NCBI GenBank assembly: GCA_035354275.1
Contig: DAOQAU010000016.1
Span: forward strand, 1-28,408
Origin: DAOQAU01 sp035354275
Lineage (GTDB): Bacteria; Cyanobacteriota; Vampirovibrionia; Gastranaerophilales; Gastranaerophilaceae
Length of the DNA: 28,408 nucleotides
Reading direction: 5' to 3'
Below, piece after piece: positions 22,205-28,408 of the stretch. Both the position numbers and the translations under genes were made by a program. Each line of letters starts with the position of its first letter. The first letter of the stretch is position 1. The notes under the pieces are model-generated. The model saw only the letters and a program-made list of their open reading frames with translations, made no database searches and had not been told where the DNA came from.

Positions 22205-22495
22205 TCAAACTATTTTATCATACAAATCAATCCAGTCAGGATTAAATTTTTTTATTAATTCCAACTTTTTATTCCTTGAACCTGCTTTGATTTGTTTTTC
22301 TCTAATTATAGCGTTTTCTATATTATCAAAACATTCAAAATAAACCAATTTTGTAACGTTATAATTTTTTGTAAACCCTTCTCTTAATTTATTTTTATGT
22401 TCATAAACTCTTTTGATTAAATCACTTGTAATGCCAGTGTAAAGAACGGTTTCATTATAATTTGTCATTATATAAACATAAGATTGCTTCGTCAT
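22205..22495 (-). CDS. GIY-YIG superfamily nuclease
   Basis: The 96-residue protein is a complete single-domain GIY-YIG nuclease of the UPF0213/YhbQ or UvrC-N-like type. It has YVYIMTN (the GIY element), VLYTGIT (the YIG element), then LIKRVYEHK with the catalytic Arg29, and AIIREKQIK with the metal-binding Glu66. The end DWIDLYDKI is typical of such proteins. The Shine-Dalgarno GAGGA is supplied by the inverted repeat CGTCGTTGCGAGG itself, eight bases before the ATG at 22495. A 35-codon frame that begins at the captured metalloprotease start ends one base before it. Similar nucleases are often found next to dispersed repeats, but a role in moving them is inference. Confidence 0.88.
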   Translation of the reverse strand: MTKQSYVYIMTNYNETVLYTGITSDLIKRVYEHKNKLREGFTKNYNVTKLVYFECFDNIENAIIREKQIKAGSRNKKLELIKKFNPDWIDLYDKIV

Positions 22496-22496
22496 T

Positions 22497-22604
22497 TCAT
22501 TCCTCGCAACGACGTGAAAGGATAGACAAAAAGGTCAAAATCTCATTTACCCCCTCGCAACGGCGTTTTGGCGATTTAAAATATTTTATTAATTCTTTTT
22601 TCAT
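22497..22604 (-). pseudogene. Captured 5' end of the metalloprotease gene, now a 35-codon leader frame
   Basis: The right direct repeat keeps the original ATG with a good GAGGAAAT ribosome site. It reads MKKELIKYFKS as in the intact gene (MKRELIKYFKS), then runs through two repeat copies and stops at 22497-22499, one base from the GIY-YIG start codon. It could couple translation of the nuclease to the host gene's signals. Confidence 0.55.
22502..22565 (-). repeat. 64-bp dispersed repeat, copy 1
   Basis: On the minus strand two CGYCGTTGCGAGG copies bracket a 38-base core with TAAATG and TTTTGACCTTTTTGTCT. A homologous 63-base unit lies at 28023-28085 on the plus strand. Confidence 0.75.
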
Positions 22605-22605
22605 A
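22571..22605. repeat. 35-bp direct repeat, right copy
   Basis: It matches 22072-22106 with one mismatch. This copy keeps the ribosome binding site that probably belonged to the metalloprotease gene, at 22606-22612. Confidence 0.9.
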
Positions 22606-22730
22606 TTTCCTCAAACAGAATTTTACCATGAAGGGAGAGGCTTTTTGTAAAAATATGTAAATATCATAGCCCACATGGGCAATTTATTTTTTCAGCACAC
22701 TTTAATTGTATGGCAGCAAAAGGAGAAAAA

Positions 22731-23168
22731 ATGAAAATCATTCCTATAACAACTTTCCAAATGTTTAATTCGACAAATTTACCATGTAAAAAACCTTCCT
22801 TTAAAGGGGTTATCTCTGATGTTGATTGGGCAAACCAAGAAAGTAAAAAAGAGCAAGACGCTTTTTACAGGACAGAAGTCTATGCCGAGCACAGGAATGA
22901 AATGGAAGGACCTTTTATTTGCCATGACGGAACAAGCTATAATTCAAAATTGGATGCAGAAATTCAAAATGTAAGAAAAAGACTGAATAAATTAAATATT
23001 TCCGAAGATGATTTTGAGCAATTATTTAAAACATTTATGGAAGAAAGAAAAATTAATGAAGAAATAGAGCCAAATCCGGTCAAATATTACCGTACAAATG
23101 GTTTAAAACCTATCGTAGCTTTTTTGGAATTCTTAGAAAAAATAAAAGAAATGACTGCTAAAAATTAA
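22731..23168 (+). CDS. Hypothetical protein with an N-terminal F-K-G motif
   Basis: The start was placed at ATG 22731 (MKIIPITTFQMF), because AAAAGGAG lies just upstream at ideal spacing; an in-frame ATG at 22710 would put that site inside the gene. The 145-residue product is hydrophilic, mixed charge, mostly helical in its second half (LDAEIQNVRKRLNKLNI...), with no membrane segment. Near the start it has KKPSFKGVISD. A similar F-K-G after a short polar stretch occurs in the 532-residue protein at 26267 (NNPAFKGG), which hints at a lineage-specific short motif. The gene ends three bases from the convergent cutA. I do not recognise the family. Confidence 0.65.
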   Translation: MKIIPITTFQMFNSTNLPCKKPSFKGVISDVDWANQESKKEQDAFYRTEVYAEHRNEMEGPFICHDGTSYNSKLDAEIQNVRKRLNKLNISEDDFEQLFKTFMEERKINEEIEPNPVKYYRTNGLKPIVAFLEFLEKIKEMTAKN

Positions 23169-23171
23169 AGT

Positions 23172-23486
23172 TTATTTTGTTTCGTGCTCTATCCATTTTA
23201 AGTAAGTTTCATCTGCTTCGACAATCGGAATGGCTATAATTTCAGGTACATTATAAGAGTGCATGTCCTGAATTCTTATCCTCACTCTTTCAAAAAGTTC
23301 TTTTCTGGTTTTAATAATCATTAAAGCTTCGTGTTCTTCACAAATTTCACCGTCCCATGAAAAAACGGATTCCATTTTTTCAACGATATTTACGCATGCT
23401 GCAAGTTTTTTCTCTACAAGTGCTTTTGCAATTTCTTTGCCTTCTTTTTTGTTGGGTACAGTACAGTAGATTACTATAAATTCCAT
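23172..23486 (-). CDS. cutA: Divalent-cation tolerance protein CutA
   Basis: The 104-residue protein is a full-length CutA1, a small trimeric cytoplasmic protein linked in older work to copper tolerance, with PII-like fold. Family marks are VIYCTVPNKKEGKEIAKALVEKKLAACVNI, quoted by position (residues 5-34), then VFSWDGEICEEHEALMIIKT (41-60) and the late HSYNVPEIIAIPI (76-88). It is the last gene of the gshB-glcD-cutA run, 11 bases after glcD, with a good GAGGTG site before the ATG. Its precise role is unsettled in the family at large. Confidence 0.93.
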   Translation of the reverse strand: MEFIVIYCTVPNKKEGKEIAKALVEKKLAACVNIVEKMESVFSWDGEICEEHEALMIIKTRKELFERVRIRIQDMHSYNVPEIIAIPIVEADETYLKWIEHETK

Positions 23487-23497
23487 TTTTCACCTCA

Positions 23498-24883
23498 CTA
23501 AAAAATTTTATTCGGGTTTAAAATATTTTTTTCATCAAAAACATGCTTAATTTTACCCATATATTCTAATGTTACTTCATCAATGGCATTTGTCATGTAC
23601 TTTGATTTTTCACAGCCTATGCCGTGTTCGCCTGAAAGTGTTCCGCCTAAATCAATAGCTAATTGATGAATTTCATCCTTTGTTTTGGCATAATTTTTAA
23701 CATCATTTTCATCTGTCAGATCAAGAGAAATATTTGGATGAACATTTCCGTCGCCGATGTGTCCTACAATGCTTACGGTAAGATTGTTTTGGGTGCAAAT
23801 TCTTCTTATGCCTTCGACCATTTGCGGAATTTTTTCTCTGGGGACAACAATGTCTTCTGCCACTACATTGGGTTTAAGCTTTGCGCAAGCCCCGAATGCC
23901 GAGCGGCGGGCGGTCCAGATTTTTTGAGCTTCTTGTTCGTTTGAAGAAATTCTAATATCTGATGCCCCGAATTGTTTGCAAAATTGCGCTATTTTTTCCT
24001 GCTGTGAATCAAGCGAAATTATAGGCCCATCAACTTCCAGAAACAAAACCGCGTCTTTATCAGTCAAAAGCCTCGAAGGATAAAATTTTTCTATCGTTTG
24101 AATTGTGTTTTTATCCATAAAATCAAGCGTCGCAGGAGAAAGTTTATTTTTAAGAATTTGAGTAACTGCATTTGTTGCATCAGAAATTTTATCAAAGTAA
24201 GCCAAGATAACCCTTGAGCCTTCCGGTTTTGGAATTAATTTAAAAGTTGCCTCGACTATTATGCCCAAAGTACCTTCGGAGCCTATAAAAAATTGACTCA
24301 TGTGATATCCGGTCGAGTTTTTTGCAGTATTTGAGCCTGTTTTCAAAATCCTGCCGTCTGCAAGAACAACCTTTAAATCAATCGCATAATCTTTTGTAGA
24401 GCCGTATTTAAAGGTTCTGGGACCTCCCGAGCAAAGAGCAATGCTTCCTCCTATGGTAGAAACCGACAAATTTGAAGGGTCAGGCGGATAAAAAAGTCCG
24501 ATTCTTTCAACTTCTGCCTGCAAATCCCCCACAACTACTCCCGGTTGAACCCTTGCTGTTAAATTTTGTTCATTAATTTCAAGAATTTTATTCATTTTGG
24601 AAAAATTAAGCACAATTCCGCCGCAAGTCGTTATACACGCCCCTACCAAATTTGTACCCGCCCCGCGCGCTACTATAGGAATTTCGTTTTCATAACCAAG
24701 TCTGACAATTTTTTGCACTTGCTCAATCGTTTCAACAAATACCACGACACCTGGAAGCGTTTCAATATTTTGCTTGTTTGTAGCATCAAGTGCATAAACG
24801 TATCGCTCTTCTATTGTTTCTAAAACATTTTCGAAAGATACAATTTGCTTTATTTTATCAATTATCGCTGCATCAAATTTCAT
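23498..24883 (-). CDS. glcD: FAD-linked 2-hydroxyacid oxidase/dehydrogenase, GlcD type
   Basis: The 461-residue protein is a full-length GlcD/D-lactate dehydrogenase-like flavoprotein. The N-terminal FAD-binding PCMH domain shows PIVARGAGTNLVGACI (about 69-84), ARVQPGVVVGDL, YPPDPSNLSVSTIGGSIALCSGG and FIGSEGTLGIIVEA. The C-terminal substrate domain has VVAEDIVVPREKI, SIVGHIGDGNVHPNI (metal-binding His) and GGTLSGEHGIGCEKSKYM. It would oxidise glycolate, D-lactate or a similar acid. The usual partner genes glcE/glcF are not adjacent, so glycolate oxidase proper is not assured. The start at 24883 has no clear Shine-Dalgarno and lies 28 bases after gshB, so coupled translation is likely. Confidence 0.9.
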   Translation of the reverse strand: MKFDAAIIDKIKQIVSFENVLETIEERYVYALDATNKQNIETLPGVVVFVETIEQVQKIVRLGYENEIPIVARGAGTNLVGACITTCGGIVLNFSKMNKILEINEQNLTARVQPGVVVGDLQAEVERIGLFYPPDPSNLSVSTIGGSIALCSGGPRTFKYGSTKDYAIDLKVVLADGRILKTGSNTAKNSTGYHMSQFFIGSEGTLGIIVEATFKLIPKPEGSRVILAYFDKISDATNAVTQILKNKLSPATLDFMDKNTIQTIEKFYPSRLLTDKDAVLFLEVDGPIISLDSQQEKIAQFCKQFGASDIRISSNEQEAQKIWTARRSAFGACAKLKPNVVAEDIVVPREKIPQMVEGIRRICTQNNLTVSIVGHIGDGNVHPNISLDLTDENDVKNYAKTKDEIHQLAIDLGGTLSGEHGIGCEKSKYMTNAIDEVTLEYMGKIKHVFDEKNILNPNKIF

Positions 24884-24911
24884 ACTAAAACTTTATCAAA
24901 AAAACAACCCT

Positions 24912-25913
24912 TTATAAAGAATTTTTGTTTGCTAAAGATAAAGTTAACTCATTATTTTTTTTATTTAAACAAGAAACCAAAAAATCAACTATTTTTTTCT
25001 CTAAACTTATTGAAAAATAATTATTAATCTCTTTTATGAAATAACAAGGACTTGTTACATTAATTTCGATTATTTTTTCATCTATTACATCAAGTCCCGC
25101 CATAAAAACCCCCATTTCATTAAGTTTTTTGGCAACTTTTTGAAATTTTATTTTTTCGCCTTCGGTCAATGTCGCTTTTTTAATATATTCATCGCTATGT
25201 GTGTTGAACTTAAAATCATTGTTGCCCGGAAGCTTAACCACACATTCATCCAAAACCTCTTTGCCAAGTGTTAAAATTCTTTTGTCTCCGTAATTTGCAT
25301 TTGATATGTATTCTTGCACCATTGTTAAAGCGGTTTGGTTATTGGTCATGGAATTTATTATTGAATTAATATTTTTGTCACCTTTTTTAAGATACATAAC
25401 GCCTACGCCAAAACATTTGTTTAGAGGTTTTAAAATTATTTGGTCATGTTTTTCCAAAAATTCAAGAATATCTTCTTTGTTTGAAGTTACCAGGTTTTCG
25501 GGCATGAATTCAAAAAACGTATTTGCATGCAGTTTCTCGTTAAAATCTCTTATCGCTTTTGTATCGTTTATTATTAAAGTTTTTTGCCTATCAACAAAAT
25601 CAAATATGTAGGTGGAATTTATATAATCCAAATCAACAGGCGGATCGGGGCGAAACATCACAAGTGTAAAATCTTGTATTTGTTGCTTTTGCCAAATTTT
25701 ATCAAGAAAAATATTGTTTTCTTTTAAAATAACTTTAGAACATTTGCAAAAAGCCTTTGAATTATCAAGACAAAGTCTGTCGGCTGTGGTTACGGCGACT
25801 TCAAAATTTCTTTCAAGAAACTCTTTTATCAGCCAAAAATCGGTTATAAGTTTATTAAATTCAAAGTATTTTACTTCAATTTTGTCGATGACAAATAAAA
25901 TTTTATTGTCCAT
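24912..25913 (-). CDS. gshB: Glutathione synthetase-like ATP-grasp ligase
   Basis: The 333-residue protein aligns with bacterial GshB, which adds glycine to gamma-glutamylcysteine. It has VMFRPDPPVDLDYINSTYIF (85-104), then IINDTKAIRDFNEKL, ATP-grasp IILKPLNKCFGVGVMYLKKG (159-178) and GLDVIDEKIIEINVTSP near 280-296. The flexible glycine-rich loop usually reads DGMGGxGI; here it is NKCFGVGV, with fewer glycines, so kinetics or substrate may differ. The C-terminal NVTSPTG is NVTSPCYF. Glutathione synthesis is a cyanobacterial trait, in line with the proposed lineage; gshA is not in the window. It heads an operon with glcD and cutA, and has a clear promoter at 25929-25956. Confidence 0.82.
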   Translation of the reverse strand: MDNKILFVIDKIEVKYFEFNKLITDFWLIKEFLERNFEVAVTTADRLCLDNSKAFCKCSKVILKENNIFLDKIWQKQQIQDFTLVMFRPDPPVDLDYINSTYIFDFVDRQKTLIINDTKAIRDFNEKLHANTFFEFMPENLVTSNKEDILEFLEKHDQIILKPLNKCFGVGVMYLKKGDKNINSIINSMTNNQTALTMVQEYISNANYGDKRILTLGKEVLDECVVKLPGNNDFKFNTHSDEYIKKATLTEGEKIKFQKVAKKLNEMGVFMAGLDVIDEKIIEINVTSPCYFIKEINNYFSISLEKKIVDFLVSCLNKKNNELTLSLANKNSL

Positions 25914-25928
25914 AACACCTCTGAAATC

Positions 25929-25956
25929 AGCATAGCACTTAAATAAACAGATACAA
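25929..25956 (-). promoter_or_regulatory. Promoter of gshB-glcD-cutA
   Basis: On the minus strand TTGTAT (25951-25956) is followed after 16 bases by TATGCT with an upstream TGC, an extended -10. GAGGTG precedes the ATG at 25913. Confidence 0.5.
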
Positions 25957-26096
25957 TATACTTTATAACTGTTTTTAGCTTAAACATATTTGTAACAGAA
26001 TGTAACGAAATTTAGTGATTTTTGCAATTTTATATATAAAAAATACTTTATTAATATATAACAACGACATACACAGTAATTTACATAACTTTCAAA

Positions 26097-26195
26097 ACCT
26101 ACTACACACTAACCTACCACACACTAACCTTCTACACGAGGAATTATGAAACAAGAATTCCAAACCCATTTTTTAATTAAAATGGGTCTTTTTTT
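26097..26195 (+). ncRNA. Candidate small RNA or attenuated leader with three tandem 15-bp repeats
   Basis: Three adjoining 15-base units ACCTACTACACACTA, ACCTACCACACACTA and ACCTTCTACACGAGG (26097-26141) lead straight into GAATTATG (SD GAGG plus ATG at 26146) and, 18 bases later, a strong terminator hairpin. No plus-strand gene follows. The very AT-rich 25960-26096 upstream, with TGTAAC repeats, may hold a promoter, but no single -35/-10 pair stands out. It could be a stand-alone small RNA with a repeated A/C-rich single-stranded region, or a tiny message of 27 codons. Confidence 0.4.
26164..26195 (+). terminator. Rho-independent terminator (plus strand)
   Basis: ACCCATTTT pairs with AAAATGGGT around a six-base loop, followed by C and seven T. 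Confidence 0.8.
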
Positions 26196-26206
26196 GACTT
26201 CTTTTT

Positions 26207-26241
26207 CTAAAAATAAAACCCGCGGATAAATCCGCGGGTTT
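26207..26241 (-). terminator. Terminator of the 532-residue protein gene
   Basis: A 12-base stem (AAACCCGCGGAT with ATCCGCGGGTTT, two-base loop) lies 25 bases after the stop, followed on the minus strand by a T-rich tail (TTTTATTTTTAG). Confidence 0.85.
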
Positions 26242-26266
26242 GCAATAATTAAATATTGCAATTTGT

Positions 26267-27865
26267 CTAGTCATTATATTTTTGCACACCGGGGAATTTG
26301 TCTTGTCCGGTGGTTTTTTTGGTAATCCAGTACTGGATTTTTGGAATAGCAGTTGAAAGAAAATATCCTGAAATTACAAAACCGATACCCAAATTAAAGG
26401 CATTTTTCCAGAAATTTTGTTTAGCCATTTTAACCAAGAAATCCGCATCAATAAATTCTTTTTGAGATGATTTTGCTTTTTTATAAAGAATTTCAATATA
26501 TTCAGATACATTTTGTTTAAGCTTTAACAAATCCTCCTGCGAAATAAATGTTGTATCACAAAGGTGTTTACTTATTTCTTCTGGTGCTTCTTTATTAAAT
26601 ATTTTTGCAAAAATGCTTTTACCTTTTTTGTAATAACTTGTATAAATCTTATCCAAAAATTCCGGCTCATCAATAAGTCCTTTTTTGAAAATATCTTCAA
26701 TTTGTGATTTGGACAATACTGCGCCTTCGGGCAATTCAGGCTGAAGTTTTGCCATTTTTTTGGCTGTTTCGATTATTGAATCAGAATTTTCCAATTTCAA
26801 TTCTTTAACTTTGTTAATAAATTCATCAAGCATTATAGATTTGTAATTTTTATCATCGGCAAACATTTCAGGAACAAGTTTTTCATCGCCCAAAAGTTTT
26901 ACTTTAAATTCTTCAAGGCTTATGCCTTCGGGGTTCATTTTAGATATAATATGTTCATTGAACACATCAACGCTTACAGGATCAATTCTGCCTTTTTTCA
27001 GTTCCTTAAACAAAGCTTTAAAGGAATGAATTCCTTCCTTGTTCCCATCTTGTAAAAAATTCAGCACAGAGTTTATATGTCCTCTGCAGAACATGTAGAA
27101 ATAAATGGAAGAAAGGTCCCTAAAAAGACATTCTATTCTTTCATGTTTGTTTCTTGCGCTTATGCCGCGCCCACCGGCAACACCGATATCTGTTGCAAGG
27201 AGTTTATAAGTTGAGTTGTTTTCTATTTTATAACTGAAAGATAGAAGATTCCTTAATGTCACCCCACCCTTAAAAGCAGGATTATTTGATTTTTTTGTTT
27301 TTTCAATAAAATCATTAAAAGAAACATATTCATGCAATAAAGCCTGATCTTCTTTATTTTTACCGCTCAAATATTTTTTTGTAATTTTTTGATTTATTTT
27401 AGGTACAACAAAACCTACAACCAAATTTGCAAGAACTACGCTTGCCATAACTTTGCCAAAAGCAAATTTTGACAAAGCTTTTTCAAATTTATCGCTGTCT
27501 TTAACTACATTTCCGGCTGTTTTTTTCATTTTCATTATAAAATTGCCCATAGGCTTTCTGATAGCGTCTTCACCTGTATCAAAACCATATTCGGGAAGTT
27601 TAAAAACAGATTTTCCTAATTTATCGCCTAAACTTCTGAAAAAATCTATTCCGCAAAACCAAAATATTGCGCCAAGAGTTTCTTCGGTGAATCTTTCCCT
27701 TGCCTCGACAAAACCGTCTCTCTTATAGGCATGAAAGGTTCTGCCGCCGGTTACGGCAGCTTCCAGCAAAATTATCGGCAAAAGTGCATCGGCTTTGCCC
27801 ATGTCTCTGACAAAAACTTTTGCATTTTTTGCTACTGATTGAGAAATTTTGTTAAATTTAATCAT
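26267..27865 (-). CDS. Hypothetical membrane protein, lineage-specific appearance
   Basis: I do not recognise this 532-residue protein. Hydrophobic segments at about 27-41 (ALLPIILLEAAVTGG), 64-79, 138-154 (KVMASVVLANLVVGFVV) and 492-511 (NLGIGFVISGYFLSTAIP) suggest a membrane anchor at each end with a large soluble helical middle, rich in Lys and Glu (about 160-490). The two segments near 150 and 510 both end in a P-K-I-(N/Q) pattern (VPKINQ, IPKIQY) followed by I-T-K-K, like an internal repeat. NNPAFKGG at about 195 resembles the F-K-G motif of the gene at 22731. The ATG at 27865 has no clear Shine-Dalgarno. It has its own terminator and is transcribed alone. Confidence 0.7.
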   Translation of the reverse strand: MIKFNKISQSVAKNAKVFVRDMGKADALLPIILLEAAVTGGRTFHAYKRDGFVEARERFTEETLGAIFWFCGIDFFRSLGDKLGKSVFKLPEYGFDTGEDAIRKPMGNFIMKMKKTAGNVVKDSDKFEKALSKFAFGKVMASVVLANLVVGFVVPKINQKITKKYLSGKNKEDQALLHEYVSFNDFIEKTKKSNNPAFKGGVTLRNLLSFSYKIENNSTYKLLATDIGVAGGRGISARNKHERIECLFRDLSSIYFYMFCRGHINSVLNFLQDGNKEGIHSFKALFKELKKGRIDPVSVDVFNEHIISKMNPEGISLEEFKVKLLGDEKLVPEMFADDKNYKSIMLDEFINKVKELKLENSDSIIETAKKMAKLQPELPEGAVLSKSQIEDIFKKGLIDEPEFLDKIYTSYYKKGKSIFAKIFNKEAPEEISKHLCDTTFISQEDLLKLKQNVSEYIEILYKKAKSSQKEFIDADFLVKMAKQNFWKNAFNLGIGFVISGYFLSTAIPKIQYWITKKTTGQDKFPGVQKYND

Positions 27866-28022
27866 TTTCGGCTATTTTTATTGACTAGACTACTATTTTA
27901 ATACACCTGAAAAATGTTTTTTGCCCTTTTTTGAAATATTTTAACAGAACTGCAACACTTTGTTACAAAAAAGGGGGATGAAGAGTGAGCTGTGAAAAGT
28001 GAACAGAAGCATTAAACTCTCA

Positions 28023-28085
28023 CGTCATTGCGAGGGGATAAATGTATTTTTGACTTTTTGTCTGCCCGCTCACGTCATTGCAAGG
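28023..28085 (+). repeat. 64-bp dispersed repeat, copy 2
   Basis: CGTCATTGCGAGG and CGTCATTGCAAGG bracket a 37-base core homologous to that of 22502-22565 (shared TAAATG, TTTTGAC, TTTTTGTCT). CGAAGCAATCC at about 28119 looks like the far end of the wider element. Region 27866-28022 holds no other gene or signal that I can see. Confidence 0.75.
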
Positions 28086-28159
28086 GGTGGGTTATCGACT
28101 TTTTCGATTATTATCCACCGAAGCAATCCAAAAAAACCAATTTTGTCGGTCTTTTTTAA

Positions 28160-28176
28160 TTGGGCGTTGAGAGGCT
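28160..28176. repeat. 17-bp copy of the tRNA-Val 3' end
   Basis: TTGGGCGTTGAGAGGCT is identical to 28356-28372, the 3' end of the tRNA gene. The intervening 28177-28355 has a higher GC content than the surroundings, holds small inverted repeats (GCGGAC/GTCCGC, ACCAAGC/GCTTGGT) and no credible gene. Confidence 0.75.
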
Positions 28177-28327
28177 GTCTTACTCGTTCGCGTTAAACGG
28201 GTCTGCGGTTTTTGTTTTCGCGGACTTTGTCCGCTCCAAACAAAAGACCTTCGCCCTCTGCTCACTCGCGCTCGAACTAAGACCAAGCTCCGCTTGGTAG
28301 TTCTCGCCTTCTAAAAATCCCCAAATA

Positions 28328-28352
28328 AAAACCCTCTCATAGAGAGGGTTTT
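28328..28352 (-). terminator. Terminator after tRNA-Val
   Basis: An 11-base perfect stem AAAACCCTCTC with GAGAGGGTTTT around a 3-base loop lies directly after the tRNA 3' end, followed by TTTT ATTT on the minus strand. Confidence 0.8.
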
Positions 28353-28356
28353 TATT

Positions 28357-28408
28357 TGGGCGTTGAGAGGCTCGAACTCCCGACATCTTCCTTGTAAGGG
28401 AAGCGCTC
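28357..28408 (-). tRNA. tRNA-Val (anticodon UAC), partial
   Basis: On the minus strand the window enters at GAGCGC (end of the D-arm) and shows the anticodon stem CTTCC/GGAAG with loop CTTACAA, giving anticodon UAC. The variable loop, T-arm GGGAG-TTCGAGC-CTCTC and acceptor strand AACGCCC with discriminator A follow. The sequence matches known bacterial tRNA-Val closely. The 5' part lies beyond the right end of the window. CCA is not encoded. Confidence 0.9.

Larger units (their letters stand above)
22072..22605 (-). mobile_element. GIY-YIG nuclease cassette with 35-bp flanking direct repeats
   Basis: Direct repeats of 35 bases (22072-22106 and 22571-22605, one mismatch) flank 464 bases. The interval contains a GIY-YIG nuclease gene and copies of CGTCRTTGCGAGG in inverted orientation on its two sides: 22168-22180 forward; 22502-22514 and 22553-22565 reversed. 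The repeated 35 bases are the start of the metalloprotease gene, ATG included. The simplest reading is an insertion at codons 1-12 of that gene with duplication of the target, leaving the downstream copy intact in frame. A partial gene duplication is an alternative. No transposase is present. Confidence 0.6.

Noticed and set aside
22072..22605. CRISPR array, because of several short repeats close together
   Set aside because: Repeats are in inverted as well as direct orientation, spacing is irregular, a nuclease gene lies between them, and there are no cas genes.
26146..26229. A 27-codon plus-strand frame with a good ribosome site
   Set aside because: Its coding part contains the terminator hairpin and T-run, so transcripts would end inside it. 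It is kept only as part of the RNA candidate.
28092..28386. Two overlapping minus-strand frames of 64 and 68 codons at the right end
   Set aside because: They lie across repeats, the duplicated tRNA end and the tRNA terminator, and their products are rich in Arg/Ser/Lys without any recognisable pattern.

Overview
The window is AT-rich (roughly one third GC by eye) and gene-dense. It carries a 100-base run of N at 3762-3861, so it is a scaffold joined from at least two contigs. The gene set suggests a non-photosynthetic relative of cyanobacteria, of the Melainabacteria/Vampirovibrionia (Gastranaerophilales) type. The reasons are an HNH endonuclease of the kind common in cyanobacteria, a cyanobacterial-style glutathione synthetase, a phosphoheptose isomerase pointing to a Gram-negative envelope, flagellar genes with an unusual FliG-position protein, and lineage-looking proteins with a short F-K-G motif near the N-terminus or within. 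This assignment is inference, not a database result.

Layout. 1-1201: 3' end of a glycosyltransferase gene facing gmhA. 1269-3675: a small RNA candidate with a terminator, a UgpC/MalK-type ABC ATPase, and upstream of it a histidine-kinase-like protein lacking its catalytic residues. 3762-3861: assembly gap. 3862-6456: HNH endonuclease, then ispH-rpsA, which overlap. 6545-12598 (all minus): flagellar operon fliE-fliF-(fliG-like)-fliH-flhA-yidD, with 1- to 4-base overlaps from the fliG-like gene onward. 12866-13618: a 59-residue hypothetical gene convergent with hisH. 13619-13932: dispersed repeats and the ppdK terminator. 13933-16596: pyruvate phosphate dikinase. 16675-18450: a multi-spanning GT-C-like membrane protein, divergent from an M16 peptidase homologue (18527-19735) that lacks the zinc motif.

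19719-22105 (minus) is a three-gene operon: a HEXXH metalloprotease, a CheR-like methyltransferase, and a small protein whose Cys/His arrangement recalls CheD deamidases. Its 5' end is interrupted by a GIY-YIG nuclease cassette (22072-22605), which is bounded by 35-bp direct repeats and carries inverted CGTCRTTGCGAGG repeats. 22731-23168 is a hypothetical gene; 23172-25913 is the operon gshB-glcD-cutA. The plus-strand stretch 26097-26195 holds three 15-bp tandem repeats, a ribosome binding site and a terminator, and may be a small RNA. 26267-27865 is a membrane protein of unknown function. The right end holds more repeats, a duplicated tRNA 3' end, and a partial tRNA-Val (UAC) on the minus strand.

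The most interesting items are the GIY-YIG cassette that appears to have taken over the start of its host gene, the protease/CheR-like/CheD-like operon, two small RNA candidates (one resembling cyanobacterial Yfr1 in architecture), the FliG-position protein without a visible torque domain, and the histidine-kinase-like protein without its phospho-acceptor.
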